From NCBI GenBank assembly GCA_002709955.1, contig PAQY01000006.1, forward strand, positions 79,821 to 138,070: DNA of 58,250 bases, given 5' to 3'. The translations under genes were made by a program, and so were the position numbers. The DNA comes from Rhodospirillaceae bacterium (lineage in GTDB: Bacteria > Pseudomonadota > Alphaproteobacteria > UBA8366 > Aestuariispiraceae). Of this stretch, positions 1 through 8,452 are shown one piece after another. The notes under the pieces are model-generated. The model searched no databases, was not told the origin of the DNA, and saw only the letters and a list, made by a program, of their open reading frames with translations. The number at the start of each line of letters is the position of its first letter. Position 1 is the first letter of the stretch.

Positions 1-1329
1 TCGGGCGATGCATTGGGGGCAGTTCCCAGCGGTGCCGTTGAGAAGATCAAGGTGAATAACCGGCTGCGTCGGGAAATACGATCCGCGCTGGGTGCGCTGA
101 CCTTATTGTCAGATGACCCTAAGGTGCGCATGGCTGCGGCGGGGGCGATTTTCAAATCCAAAGACGCCGATTCGATTGACCTTTTGGATACTGCAATTGC
201 AAAAGAAACGGTCGAAGCCGTGAAACTTGCATTGCAGGAAGCCCGCGCGGCGGCGGTCCTGAATTCCACCCGCGATGTGGCGGAAAAGCAGGCGGCAGTT
301 GCCTTGATGGCGGATCGGGGAAACCAGTCGGCGCTGGCGGTTCTATTGAATGCCAGAGGCAGCGCAGAAGGCCCGCTATTAGCCGATATCGACACGGCCA
401 TCGCAGCCATTCAAAAATCCCTGGCGGTCTGGGATCTGGCACAGAATGCGTGGTACGGGGTGTCGCTGGGGTCGGTGCTGTTGCTGGCGGCAATTGGCCT
501 GGCGATCACCTTTGGCGTGATGGGCGTCATCAACATGGCCCATGGGGAAATGGTGATGTTGGGGGCCTATACGACCTTCATCGTGCAGGACATCATCCGC
601 ACATCCATGCCGGGTCTGTTTGACTATTCCCTGCTGATCGCCTTGCCGCTGGCCTTTCTGGTGGCCGGTTCTGTCGGGATCATTATTGAACGCGGCGTGA
701 TCCGCTGGCTGTATGGACGCCCGCTGGAAACATTGCTGGCGACCTGGGGCATTGCGCTGCTGTTGCAACAGACGGTGCGCAGCATCTTTGGTCCCACAAA
801 CCGGGAAGTTGGGACCCCGGATTTCCTGGCAGGGGCTTTTCAATTGGGCCAATTGACGATCACTTATAATCGGTTGGCGATCGTGATCTTCTCTTTGGTC
901 GTGCTGGCGGTCCTGATGCTGGTCTTGCGCAAGACCTCATTTGGACTGCGCATGCGGGCTGTGACGCAAAACCGCAGAATGGCCAATTCCATGGGGATCA
1001 AGACCAATTGGGTCGATGCGATGACCTTTGGACTGGGTTCGGGCATAGCCGGGATTGCAGGCGTCGCCCTGAGCCAGATTGACAATGTCAGTCCCAATCT
1101 GGGCCAGTCCTATATCATCGACAGTTTCCTGGTCGTCGTGTTTGGCGGTGTTGGCAATCTGTGGGGGACATTGGTGGGGGCCATGACATTGGGCATCGCC
1201 AATAAATTCCTGGAACCCTTTGCCGGTGCGGTATTGGGCAAGATCATCCTTCTGGTCTGTATCATCTTGTTCATTCAAAAGCGTCCCAGGGGCATGTTCG
1301 CCCTGAAGGGCCGGGCGGTTGAGTCATGA
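1..1329 (+). CDS. urtB: Urea ABC transporter permease UrtB (5' end cut by window)
   Basis: Membrane permease of the high-affinity urea/short-chain amide ABC importer of the branched-chain amino acid (HAAT) type. The frame is already open at base 1, so the true start lies upstream. What remains is about 440 residues: a soluble helical N-terminal part of about 140 residues, rich in Ala and Lys, which is typical of UrtB, followed by the LivH-like membrane domain with segments such as GVSLGSVLLLAAIGLAITFG and the conserved loop GVMGVINMAHGEMVMLGAY. The C-terminal SFLVVVFGGVGNLWGT segment matches the family. It overlaps urtC by 4 bases (ATGA) and is the first visible gene of urtBCDE; urtA, the binding protein, should lie just outside the window. 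Family assignment is firm. Urea as the substrate follows from the urt-specific N-terminal extension and gene order. Confidence 0.93.
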   Translation, partial: SGDALGAVPSGAVEKIKVNNRLRREIRSALGALTLLSDDPKVRMAAAGAIFKSKDADSIDLLDTAIAKETVEAVKLALQEARAAAVLNSTRDVAEKQAAVALMADRGNQSALAVLLNARGSAEGPLLADIDTAIAAIQKSLAVWDLAQNAWYGVSLGSVLLLAAIGLAITFGVMGVINMAHGEMVMLGAYTTFIVQDIIRTSMPGLFDYSLLIALPLAFLVAGSVGIIIERGVIRWLYGRPLETLLATWGIALLLQQTVRSIFGPTNREVGTPDFLAGAFQLGQLTITYNRLAIVIFSLVVLAVLMLVLRKTSFGLRMRAVTQNRRMANSMGIKTNWVDAMTFGLGSGIAGIAGVALSQIDNVSPNLGQSYIIDSFLVVVFGGVGNLWGTLVGAMTLGIANKFLEPFAGAVLGKIILLVCIILFIQKRPRGMFALKGRAVES

Positions 1330-2486
1330 TTTCCAGCTTTATTCTGCGGGGCTTGGATGGGCGATTGGTGGCCTTTTTGACAGCGACCCTGCTGTCGGTG
1401 GTCTTAATCGCCATTGGCAATCTGATCGTGCCACCGGGCAGTTTCCTGCATGTGCCGACCTATGCGGTGTCCCTGATGGGCAAGTATCTGTGTTATGCAC
1501 TGCTGGCGCTGTCGGTGGACCTGGTCTGGGGGTTCGCCGGCGTCCTGTCGCTGGGCCATGGCGCATTCTTTGCGCTGGGCGGCTATGCGATGGGCATGTA
1601 TCTGATGCGCCAGATCGGAAGCCGCGGCGTCTATGCTGACCCGATCCTGCCGGATTTTATGGTGTTCCTGAATTACAAGGAATTGCCGTGGTTCTGGTAT
1701 GGCTTCGACATGTTCTGGTTTGCCGCGATCATGGTGGTGCTGGCTCCGGCAACCTTGGCTTTTGTCTTTGGTTGGCTGGCCTTTCGGTCACGGGTGACGG
1801 GGGTTTATCTGTCGATCATCACCCAGGCGATGACCTTTGCGCTGCTGTTGGCCTTCTTCCGCAATGATATGGGGTTTGGCGGCAATAACGGGCTGACAGA
1901 TTTTAAAGAAATTCTGGGTTTTGATATTCAAAGCGATGGGACCCGCATGGGATTATTTGCGGCGTCTGCCTGCGCGCTGTGTCTGGGGCTGATTATCTGC
2001 AAGGCCGTCGTTGCCTCAAAATTGGGCAAGGTTCTGGTCGCGGTGCGCGATGCGGAAAGCCGCACGCGCTTCCTGGGCTATCGGGTTGAGCATTATAAGC
2101 TGTTCGTCTGGACGCTGTCGGCGGCGTTGGCTGGCATTGCAGGCGCGCTGTATGTGCCGCAGGTCGGGATCATCAATCCCGGCGAATTCGCCCCGGCAAA
2201 CTCAATTGAAATGGTGATCTGGGTCGCTGTTGGCGGGCGGGGAACCCTGTATGGGCCCATTCTGGGCGCGATCCTGGTCAATGGGGCAAAGACATTCTTT
2301 TCAGGGGCCATTCCAGAAGTCTGGCTGTTTGCTCTGGGGGCCTTGTTCGTCGGGGTGACGCTGTTCCTGCCAAAGGGGGTTCTGGGTCTGTATGGCATGC
2401 TGCGGCAACGCTTTGAGAAAACCCGCGCCCCGCGTGAGACAAAGCGAACACCTGATCCCAGCTCTCAACCGTCGGAGGCTGAGTGA
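1326..2486 (+). CDS. urtC: Urea ABC transporter permease UrtC
   Basis: Second inner-membrane permease of the urea importer, LivM-like, 386 residues. About ten hydrophobic segments are visible. The hallmark motifs are DLVWGFAGVLSLGHGAFFALGGYAMGMYL near residues 65-95 (quoted in part: LSLGHGAFFALGGYAMG) and, further on, FFRNDMGFGGNNGLTDF, a signature of UrtC. The conserved EAA-type cytoplasmic loop is around VAVRDAESRTRFLGY. The start ATG overlaps the urtB stop, and the stop abuts the urtD start, so translational coupling is likely. The short C-terminal tail is hydrophilic and basic. Nothing looks truncated. Confidence 0.95.
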   Translation: MISSFILRGLDGRLVAFLTATLLSVVLIAIGNLIVPPGSFLHVPTYAVSLMGKYLCYALLALSVDLVWGFAGVLSLGHGAFFALGGYAMGMYLMRQIGSRGVYADPILPDFMVFLNYKELPWFWYGFDMFWFAAIMVVLAPATLAFVFGWLAFRSRVTGVYLSIITQAMTFALLLAFFRNDMGFGGNNGLTDFKEILGFDIQSDGTRMGLFAASACALCLGLIICKAVVASKLGKVLVAVRDAESRTRFLGYRVEHYKLFVWTLSAALAGIAGALYVPQVGIINPGEFAPANSIEMVIWVAVGGRGTLYGPILGAILVNGAKTFFSGAIPEVWLFALGALFVGVTLFLPKGVLGLYGMLRQRFEKTRAPRETKRTPDPSSQPSEAE

Positions 2487-3233
2487 ATGACGGCCCATGG
2501 CTCCATCCTATATCTCGACAGCGTCAGTGTCAGCTTTGACGGGTTCAAGGCGCTGAACAATCTGTCGCTGATCCTGCAACCAGGCGAAATGCGCGCGATC
2601 ATCGGACCCAATGGCGCGGGCAAGACCACGATGATGGATGTGATCACCGGCAAGACCCGGCCGGATACCGGCGATGTGATCTTTGATTCCAAACATGATC
2701 TGATTCAGATGGACGAGGCAGCCATTGCGCAGCTAGGCATCGGTCGGAAATTCCAGAAGCCAACCGTGTTTGAACATCACACGGTGGAGGATAATCTGTA
2801 TCTGTCCCTGAAAGGCGGGCGGGGTGTCTTCTTTGCCTTGTTTGCCGAAAAGACGAACGAGATTTCACAACGGATTGAGGGGCTGTTTGACATCATCCGC
2901 CTGGGTACTGTGCGCGATGAACTGGCGGGTAATCTGTCCCATGGTCAGAAGCAATGGCTGGAAATCGGCATGTTACTGGCGCAGGATCCAAAACTTCTTT
3001 TGGTGGACGAGCCGGTGGCCGGCATGACCGATGCGGAAACAGTGGAAACCGCAAACCTTCTGCGAGAAATCAATAAGACCCATTCGGTTGTCGTCGTTGA
3101 ACACGACATGACCTTCGTGCGGGATTTGGATGTGAAGGTGACGGTGCTGCATGAAGGATCGGTCCTGGCCGATGGTCCATTGGATATGGTCAGCGCGGAT
3201 GAGCGTGTAATCGAAGTATATTTGGGGCGCTAG
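2487..3233 (+). CDS. urtD: Urea ABC transporter ATP-binding protein UrtD
   Basis: Cytoplasmic ATPase of the urea importer, LivG type, 248 residues. Walker A is GPNGAGKTT, the signature is LSHGQKQWLEIG (the urt-type LSHG variant of LSGG), Walker B is LLLVDEPVAGMTD, and the H-loop is VVVEHDM. It starts immediately after the urtC stop codon, with a CGGAGG ribosome binding site inside the end of urtC. The LSHGQKQWLE signature is characteristic of UrtD rather than the amino-acid LivG paralogues. It should pair with UrtE below the UrtB/UrtC channel. Confidence 0.95.
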   Translation: MTAHGSILYLDSVSVSFDGFKALNNLSLILQPGEMRAIIGPNGAGKTTMMDVITGKTRPDTGDVIFDSKHDLIQMDEAAIAQLGIGRKFQKPTVFEHHTVEDNLYLSLKGGRGVFFALFAEKTNEISQRIEGLFDIIRLGTVRDELAGNLSHGQKQWLEIGMLLAQDPKLLLVDEPVAGMTDAETVETANLLREINKTHSVVVVEHDMTFVRDLDVKVTVLHEGSVLADGPLDMVSADERVIEVYLGR

Positions 3234-3237
3234 GATC

Positions 3238-3933
3238 ATGCTGGAAGTCACGGATATCAGTCTGCAATATGGCGCATCCCAGGCCCTGAAAGGGGTGTCT
3301 GTTTCTGCTCAGGTTGGCAAGGTCACCTGCATTCTGGGGCGCAATGGCGTGGGTAAAACCAGCCTGTTGCGGGCAGTTGTGGGCCAGCATCCGATCACGT
3401 CAGGGGTCATTTCCTGGCAGGGTGAAACATTAGGATCCATGCCACCCCATCAGCGGGCCCAACGTGGCATCGCCTATGTTCCACAGGGGCGGGAGATATT
3501 CCCGCTGTTGACGGTGAAGGAAAATCTGCAAACCGGCTATGCACCGCTGGCCCGCAAGGATCATTCTATTCCAGATGACGTGTTTGAATTGTTTCCGGTA
3601 TTGAAATCCATGCTGGGCCGCCGGGGAGGGGACCTTTCAGGCGGTCAACAGCAGCAACTGGCCATCGGGCGGGCACTGACCATGCGCCCCAGTCTGTTGG
3701 TGCTGGATGAACCGACGGAAGGTATTCAACCCTCCATCATCAAGGATATCGGGCGCGCGATTGCCTATCTGCGGGACCGTGGCGATATGGCAATCCTGCT
3801 GGTCGAACAGTATTTTGAATTCGCCCGGGATCTGGCGGACATGTACACCGTCATGGACCGCGGCGAAGTCGTCGTCGCGGGCCCCATCGGCGATATGGAC
3901 GAAGCGGAAGTGCGCAAGCACCTGATGGTTTAG
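3238..3933 (+). CDS. urtE: Urea ABC transporter ATP-binding protein UrtE
   Basis: Second ATPase of the urea importer, LivF type, 231 residues. Walker A is GRNGVGKTSLLRA, the Q-loop region is YVPQGREIFP, the signature is LSGGQQQQLAIGRAL, Walker B is LLVLDEPTEGIQPS, and the H-loop is followed by EQYFEFA. The PTEGIQPSII segment is the UrtE/LivF hallmark. It begins 4 bases after urtD and closes the urt operon. The stop lies 3 bases from the end of the convergent gene on the other strand, leaving no room for a separate terminator hairpin. No urease genes are in view. Confidence 0.95.
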   Translation: MLEVTDISLQYGASQALKGVSVSAQVGKVTCILGRNGVGKTSLLRAVVGQHPITSGVISWQGETLGSMPPHQRAQRGIAYVPQGREIFPLLTVKENLQTGYAPLARKDHSIPDDVFELFPVLKSMLGRRGGDLSGGQQQQLAIGRALTMRPSLLVLDEPTEGIQPSIIKDIGRAIAYLRDRGDMAILLVEQYFEFARDLADMYTVMDRGEVVVAGPIGDMDEAEVRKHLMV

Positions 3934-3936
3934 ACT

Positions 3937-4695
3937 TCAATCCTGCTTATACGCTTCGAAATAGGAATTGGTCAGATTGGCAATGGTCCCATCATTGCGC
4001 AATTCCTGTCGGGCCTCATTAAAGCGGGCGATCCAGCGATCCGCACCGGGCATGGATTTTGGCACGATCAGGTAATTCGGGCTGGCATCGATGGCAAGGC
4101 GTCGGGCCTTGAACCAGGGGGCGCTATTGATGCTGCGGGCGGCGATTGTTCCCAGAAAACGATCAATTGAAACGGCATCAACCTTGCCTTCGGATAACAG
4201 TTTGAAGCATCCACCAACACCGGTTTTGTTATAGACCCGCATCTGACCGGATTTCGCATATTCACTAAGATAGGCATCCACTTCCCACCCTTTTGGAACA
4301 CACAGGGTCTTGCCAATCATGTCGCTGGCCTGGGTAACGCCTGTCGCGCGTTCAAAGTTTGTGAAAAGATACGGACGCACCGTAAACAATTCGTCTGAAT
4401 ACAGAAAATTCGCCTCACGCTCCGGGGTTTTGATATAGGGAAATGTTGCGACAAAGCGCCCGGACAGGGTTTGCTGGTATCCCTCATCCCAGGGCAGAAA
4501 CGTGACTGTTACGGGAACGCCCATTTTCTCTATAATCGCCGTTACCAACAGCGTTCCCAACCCGCCATTGGGCAAACGTTCATCGCTGTATGGGAAATAA
4601 TTGTTCCCCGTCACGACGTCGATTGCCTGGGCTTTGATCGGACTGGTCAAGGCCGCAACCAGTAAAACCATACAGACAAGAATACTGCGCTTCAT
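3937..4695 (-). CDS. Periplasmic solute-binding protein, SBP_bac_3-like family
   Basis: A 252-residue secreted protein with a signal peptide (MKRSILVCMVLLVAALTSPIKAQA, cleavage after about residue 24). The mature part looks like a type-II periplasmic binding fold of the polar amino-acid family (family 3): FPYSDERLPNGGLGTLLVTA near the N-terminus, a mid-domain LCVPKGWEVDAYL hinge region, and the late VDAVSIDRFLG segment. No permease or ATPase lies beside it. It could therefore be a sensor or receptor, or serve a transporter encoded elsewhere. A ribosome binding site GGAGGGAG precedes the ATG. The ligand cannot be deduced. It is convergent with urtE but not part of that system, whose binding protein belongs to a different family. 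Confidence 0.8.
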   Translation of the reverse strand: MKRSILVCMVLLVAALTSPIKAQAIDVVTGNNYFPYSDERLPNGGLGTLLVTAIIEKMGVPVTVTFLPWDEGYQQTLSGRFVATFPYIKTPEREANFLYSDELFTVRPYLFTNFERATGVTQASDMIGKTLCVPKGWEVDAYLSEYAKSGQMRVYNKTGVGGCFKLLSEGKVDAVSIDRFLGTIAARSINSAPWFKARRLAIDASPNYLIVPKSMPGADRWIARFNEARQELRNDGTIANLTNSYFEAYKQD

Positions 4696-4705
4696 AACTG
4701 CTCCC

Positions 4706-4750
4706 TCCAGAACATACGTAAACTTTATATAGTATTTTAAGTATGTGAAG
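4706..4750 (-). promoter_or_regulatory. Candidate promoter/operator of the orphan binding protein
   Basis: AT-rich stretch just upstream of the binding-protein gene. It contains the hexamers ACATAC (4712-4717) and GTATGT (4741-4746) in inverted orientation, separated by 23 bases, with a TATATA-type core between them. On the minus strand this could hold a -10 element. There is no experimental support, and AT-rich sequence produces such pairs by chance. Confidence 0.25.
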
Positions 4751-4795
4751 AGGAATTCGGTGGCCCTTTAGAAAAAGTAGTATCGGGTCGGGGCG

Positions 4796-5683
4796 TTACG
4801 AGTTGGGCTGTTTGATATGCAGATCAATTGAGATGGGACAATGATCAGAGAGCTTCTTTTGCAGCACGCGCGGATCCGTATAGACGATCTGTCGGAAGCT
4901 GTTGGGCTGCAGCCATTTCGCGCTCCGGTCATCCAAAATAATATGATCAATAAAGGCGGGATACTGCCCCGACCAACAGGTTGATTGCCGGTTCTGGGTC
5001 ACCCGATGCAAATGCTGTTGCGGGGGATTTTCATCGCTTATGATCGGCCACATCCATTGCCCATCCTCGGCATTGCCTTCCTCTTCAAATCGACGGTTAA
5101 AGTCGCCCAGGACGATCAGGGGTTCCTGTGCGCGCACACGGGCGTCAATCCAGGCTTCCAACGGCGCGACTTGCTGACTCAACCGGGCGCAATGGTGCGT
5201 TTTGCTGGTCAGGGGCTTTGCCTGGCAAAAGGATTTCAGATGGACATTCAATAGGCGCAGCCTTTGCCCATTGAGAATAAGCGTCAGGTCCAGGCCATAG
5301 CGCAGGGCTGACCTGTCCAGACCCAGCGGCGTATAGTCGGATGCTGTGCTATAGGGGATCAGACCCTTGCGAATGGCGAATCCAACCTTTTGCGCATTGT
5401 TTCGAGTGGAAAAGAAAAAGTCATAATCCATCCCAAAGACGCGACGCGCGACACCCGCATTTTCAACTTCTTGCAGCGCGATGATATCGGCATCCAGTTG
5501 ATCCGCATATTCTTTCAGCCGTGCGAAATCGTCATCCGTTCGCGCATAGGCCCGGTACCGGTCCGTGTAGCTGTCATACAAATGCGCAATGTTCCATGTC
5601 GCAATCCGCAAGGATGTCTCTGCGTGACACGGAAGGCTCACTCCAAACAGCAGAACCAGAACAGTAAGGCTTAATCGCGCCAT
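4796..5683 (-). CDS. Secreted endonuclease/exonuclease/phosphatase family protein
   Basis: About 295 residues. Metal-dependent phosphodiesterase fold shared by DNase I, exonuclease III and inositol-phosphatase-like enzymes. Motifs in order: IATWNIAHL (metal Asn), DIIALQEVEN (metal Glu), LNVHLKSFC, LIVLGDFNRRF (catalytic Asp/Asn) and the terminal SDHCPISIDL (Asp/His pair). All catalytic positions are present. I chose the internal ATG at 5683 because it follows an AGAGGCACC ribosome binding site and yields a clear signal peptide (MARLSLTVLVLLFGVSLPCHA). The longer frame, up to 5728, would put 15 unlikely residues in front. The protein probably acts in the periplasm or outside. The substrate (nucleic acid, phospholipid or other phosphodiester) is open. 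Confidence 0.85.
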   Translation of the reverse strand: MARLSLTVLVLLFGVSLPCHAETSLRIATWNIAHLYDSYTDRYRAYARTDDDFARLKEYADQLDADIIALQEVENAGVARRVFGMDYDFFFSTRNNAQKVGFAIRKGLIPYSTASDYTPLGLDRSALRYGLDLTLILNGQRLRLLNVHLKSFCQAKPLTSKTHHCARLSQQVAPLEAWIDARVRAQEPLIVLGDFNRRFEEEGNAEDGQWMWPIISDENPPQQHLHRVTQNRQSTCWSGQYPAFIDHIILDDRSAKWLQPNSFRQIVYTDPRVLQKKLSDHCPISIDLHIKQPNS

Positions 5684-5874
5684 TGGTGCCTCTATACACT
5701 TTTTAAGGGTGCAATAGAATGACAGCACTTAATTGGTGAATAAAGCTAAATTGTATTTATTATGTTCTACTTTAAAGGGTCATTTCGTGAGAACAAAAGA
5801 CCATCAATACAATCCAAAGGGTCCATCAGACTTTTAAAGGGGATATCCAGAACGGCATGTGCGCATACGCCCGT

Positions 5875-6975
5875 TCAGTCGGGCTTGGGTCGTCCGGGGG
5901 CGGTCCGATCAATCGCGACGGATTTTATCAAGGCCCAAACGGGCTTGCCTGGTGACAGGCTAAGGGTCGAAGCCGATAACTTGGTAATGCGGGACCAGAC
6001 CGGGACACCGACATCAATCAAGACCTCCGCCATTGGTCCATCCGTATCGGGGCGAATATCAATCACGGTCCCTGGCAGGCGGTTCAGGATGCTGATGTCG
6101 CGTGGTTCCTGTAAGGCGATACTGACATCGCGCGCCCTGATCCTAAGTTTCATTTCCGTTCCCAGGGGACGATCTGCCATTGGCACCAGCAGCTTTGCAC
6201 CGCCGGTCAGGGTCAGGCGCATCAGGCCATCCGCAGCATTCTTTTCTGTAATGCGGGCCGACAGGAATGCCCCGGCCTCGTATCGTCCGGTCAACGGGTG
6301 CAGGTCCAACCGCGCGGTCAAACGCTCAACCGTATCGACCGCGACGACCCGTCCCGCTTCCATCAGCGCAACCTGATCGGCGAATTGGGCGATTTCCTCC
6401 ATGGCATGACTGACATACAGGATGGGTACGCCAATTTCGTCCCGCAACCGCGCAATGAAGGGCAGGATTTCCCCCTTGCGATGGGAATCCAGTGACGCCA
6501 GCGGTTCATCCATCAGCAACAGGCGGGGATTGGCCAATAAGGCCCGCCCGATGGCGACACGCTGTCTCTCCCCCCCGGACAAGGCATAGGGTTTGCGCGC
6601 CAGCAGGGGGGCTAAATCCAATAACTCAACCGCCTGGGACAGGCTGATGGGGCCTTCGCCATTGCGACGTTGCCCATAAATCAGGTTGTTGTGGACGTTC
6701 AGATGGGGAAACAGCCTGCCTTCCTGAAAGACATAGCCGATGCGGCGTTTCTGGGCGGGTATTTCAATTCCGGCCTGACTGTCCAGCAGAACGTCCTGCC
6801 CAATGACGATCCGCCCCTGATCCGGTCGCAGCAGGCCCGCGACGGTATTGACCAGCGATGTTTTCCCACAGCCGGATCGTCCATATAGGGCAAGGGTATG
6901 GCTGTCGGCCCCGGTTTCGATCTGTGCATCCAGGGTGAATGCGCCCAATCTGGTCTTCACATCGATGGAAATCAC
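5875..6975 (-). CDS. modC: Molybdate ABC transporter ATP-binding protein ModC
   Basis: Cytoplasmic ATPase of the molybdate importer, 366 residues. Walker A is GRSGCGKTSLVN, the signature is LSGGERQRVAIGRALL, Walker B is RLLLMDEPLASLD, and the H-loop is YVSHAMEE. The last 120 residues form a C-terminal Mop/TOBE domain, with the segments LSARITEKNAADGL and VLIDVGVPVWSRITKLSA typical of ModC and used for oxyanion sensing. It overlaps modB by 4 bases and is the last gene of the modABC series read leftward. The C-terminal end runs unusually close to the next gene region with no recognisable terminator. Confidence 0.95.
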   Translation of the reverse strand: MISIDVKTRLGAFTLDAQIETGADSHTLALYGRSGCGKTSLVNTVAGLLRPDQGRIVIGQDVLLDSQAGIEIPAQKRRIGYVFQEGRLFPHLNVHNNLIYGQRRNGEGPISLSQAVELLDLAPLLARKPYALSGGERQRVAIGRALLANPRLLLMDEPLASLDSHRKGEILPFIARLRDEIGVPILYVSHAMEEIAQFADQVALMEAGRVVAVDTVERLTARLDLHPLTGRYEAGAFLSARITEKNAADGLMRLTLTGGAKLLVPMADRPLGTEMKLRIRARDVSIALQEPRDISILNRLPGTVIDIRPDTDGPMAEVLIDVGVPVWSRITKLSASTLSLSPGKPVWALIKSVAIDRTAPGRPKPD

Positions 6976-7682
6976 GCCGCGCGCTCCCCGTGCAGCCCGA
7001 TGGCGCGCCTGGTCTTTCGGGCGATCACTTCGGACGCGATCAATGCGATCAGGGCGACGACGACGCTTAACAGCGCCAGACGACCTGCCTGAGCCTCAGC
7101 GCCTGGTGTTTGCGCTAATGTGTACAGGGCCAGCGGCATGGTGCGGGTTTCGCCTGGAATATTGGCAACAAAGGTGATCGTTGCGCCAAATTCCCCCAGG
7201 GCGCGGGCGAATCCCAGAATTATGGAAACAACGATCCCTGGCGCGATCATCGGCAGGGTGATGCTGAAGAACACATCCCAGCGACCAGCTCCCAAGGTGG
7301 TGGCCGCCTGTTCCAGGCGCATATCGACCTGTTCCAGGGACAGACGGATTGCGCGCACCATCAGGGGAAAGGCCATGATGCCCGCTGCAACGGCGGCACC
7401 CTGCCAGGTGAAGGCAATGGTGATCCCAAACCAGTCTTTCAGCGGTGCGCCAATCGGCCCGCGCGGGCCAAGGCCGATCAACAACAGATAGCCAATGACC
7501 ACCGGCGGCACGACCAGGGGCGCATGAACAATCCCATCCAACAGCCATTTTAAGGGAAACCGCCCCCGTGCCAGAAGATAGGAAATCAAGATGGCAGGAA
7601 TCAGTGCGCCCAGCGTGGCGATGCCCCCAACTTTCAGGCTGAGCAGTAGTGCTTCGGTTTCGAAGGGGGTGAGCATGATCAA
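6972..7682 (-). CDS. modB: Molybdate ABC transporter permease ModB
   Basis: Inner-membrane channel subunit, 236 residues, with about five hydrophobic helices. The family loop EFGATITFVANIPGETRT (the EAA-like cytoplasmic coupling region) is at about residues 165-182 and is diagnostic for ModB/CysT-type permeases. Other typical segments are HAPLVVPPVVIGYLLL and the TTLGAGRWDVFFSITLPM loop. It is the middle gene between modA (2 bases upstream) and modC (overlapping). No promoter is needed inside the operon. Confidence 0.95.
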   Translation of the reverse strand: MIMLTPFETEALLLSLKVGGIATLGALIPAILISYLLARGRFPLKWLLDGIVHAPLVVPPVVIGYLLLIGLGPRGPIGAPLKDWFGITIAFTWQGAAVAAGIMAFPLMVRAIRLSLEQVDMRLEQAATTLGAGRWDVFFSITLPMIAPGIVVSIILGFARALGEFGATITFVANIPGETRTMPLALYTLAQTPGAEAQAGRLALLSVVVALIALIASEVIARKTRRAIGLHGERAA

Positions 7683-7684
7683 CC

Positions 7685-8428
7685 TTAAGGGAGCGTCTGA
7701 AAGCCGAAGCGTTTCAGAACTTCTGCGCTGTCACCATTCTGTAAGAGCGTCAGGGCGGCTTTCGCCTCGGGCCTGTCAGACAGCAGGGTGATGGTGTAGA
7801 GGATAGGCTGGTGCAGATCTTCAGGAATGGTTGCCACCACGGCGACCTTATCGCTGGCGGTCGCATCGGACGCATAGACGATGCCGTATCCAACGGCCCC
7901 CTGTTCCACAAAGGCCAGGGCGGCGCGGACATTGGCTGTGCGCACGGCAACAGAGTCCAGATCAGACCACAGGCCGATCGCCTGCAAGGCCTGTTTGGCA
8001 TAACTGCCTGCTGGCACATGGTCCGGGTCGCCCATCGCCAATCGATCCTGCAGGAAGGCAGCACCGGCTGTTGTGTCAAAAACCAAAGGGATGGCTGACT
8101 CCTTGGGGGATACCACAACCAGACGATTGCGCAGAAAGTCAGCACCCTGTTCCGGGCGGGCAATGCCTTTTTCAATCAGATAATTCGACCATTTCGGGTT
8201 GGCGCTGATGAAGATATCTGCTGGGGCACCGCCTTCAATCTGTCGTGCCAATGTCCCGCTGGAAGCAAATACGCCATCGACGCCATTCTGCTGGCTCAAC
8301 AGTTGGGTCAAAGGTTCTGTCAGGCTTGCTGCGGCGAAAACCCGAACGGGTTCTTGCGCAGAAACCACAGGGGATATCAGCAATGCAGCAAGAACAGCGA
8401 CCAGACCTGCCGCTGCACGGGTGATCAT
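7685..8428 (-). CDS. modA: Molybdate-binding periplasmic protein ModA
   Basis: Periplasmic oxyanion receptor for the ModBC importer, about 247 residues. N-terminal signal peptide (MITRAAAGLVAVLAALLISP and following, ending SAQ). The ModA hallmarks are FAAASLTEPL at the start of the mature chain and FASSGTLARQIEGGAPADIF, which carries oxyanion-binding Ser residues. Later comes GAVGYGIVYASDA. I start at the ATG at 8428, because GGAAGGG lies 9 bases upstream; a TTG six codons earlier has no suitable site. It follows the PLP-enzyme gene by 24 bases and may be cotranscribed with it. Confidence 0.93.
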   Translation of the reverse strand: MITRAAAGLVAVLAALLISPVVSAQEPVRVFAAASLTEPLTQLLSQQNGVDGVFASSGTLARQIEGGAPADIFISANPKWSNYLIEKGIARPEQGADFLRNRLVVVSPKESAIPLVFDTTAGAAFLQDRLAMGDPDHVPAGSYAKQALQAIGLWSDLDSVAVRTANVRAALAFVEQGAVGYGIVYASDATASDKVAVVATIPEDLHQPILYTITLLSDRPEAKAALTLLQNGDSAEVLKRFGFQTLP

Positions 8429-8452
8429 GTCCACAAACCCTTCCAATCCGCG

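Noticed and set aside
3937-4695. Orphan binding protein as urtA
   Set aside because: It belongs to the family-3 amino-acid type fold, is on the other strand, and lacks the large UrtA/LivJ-type domain.
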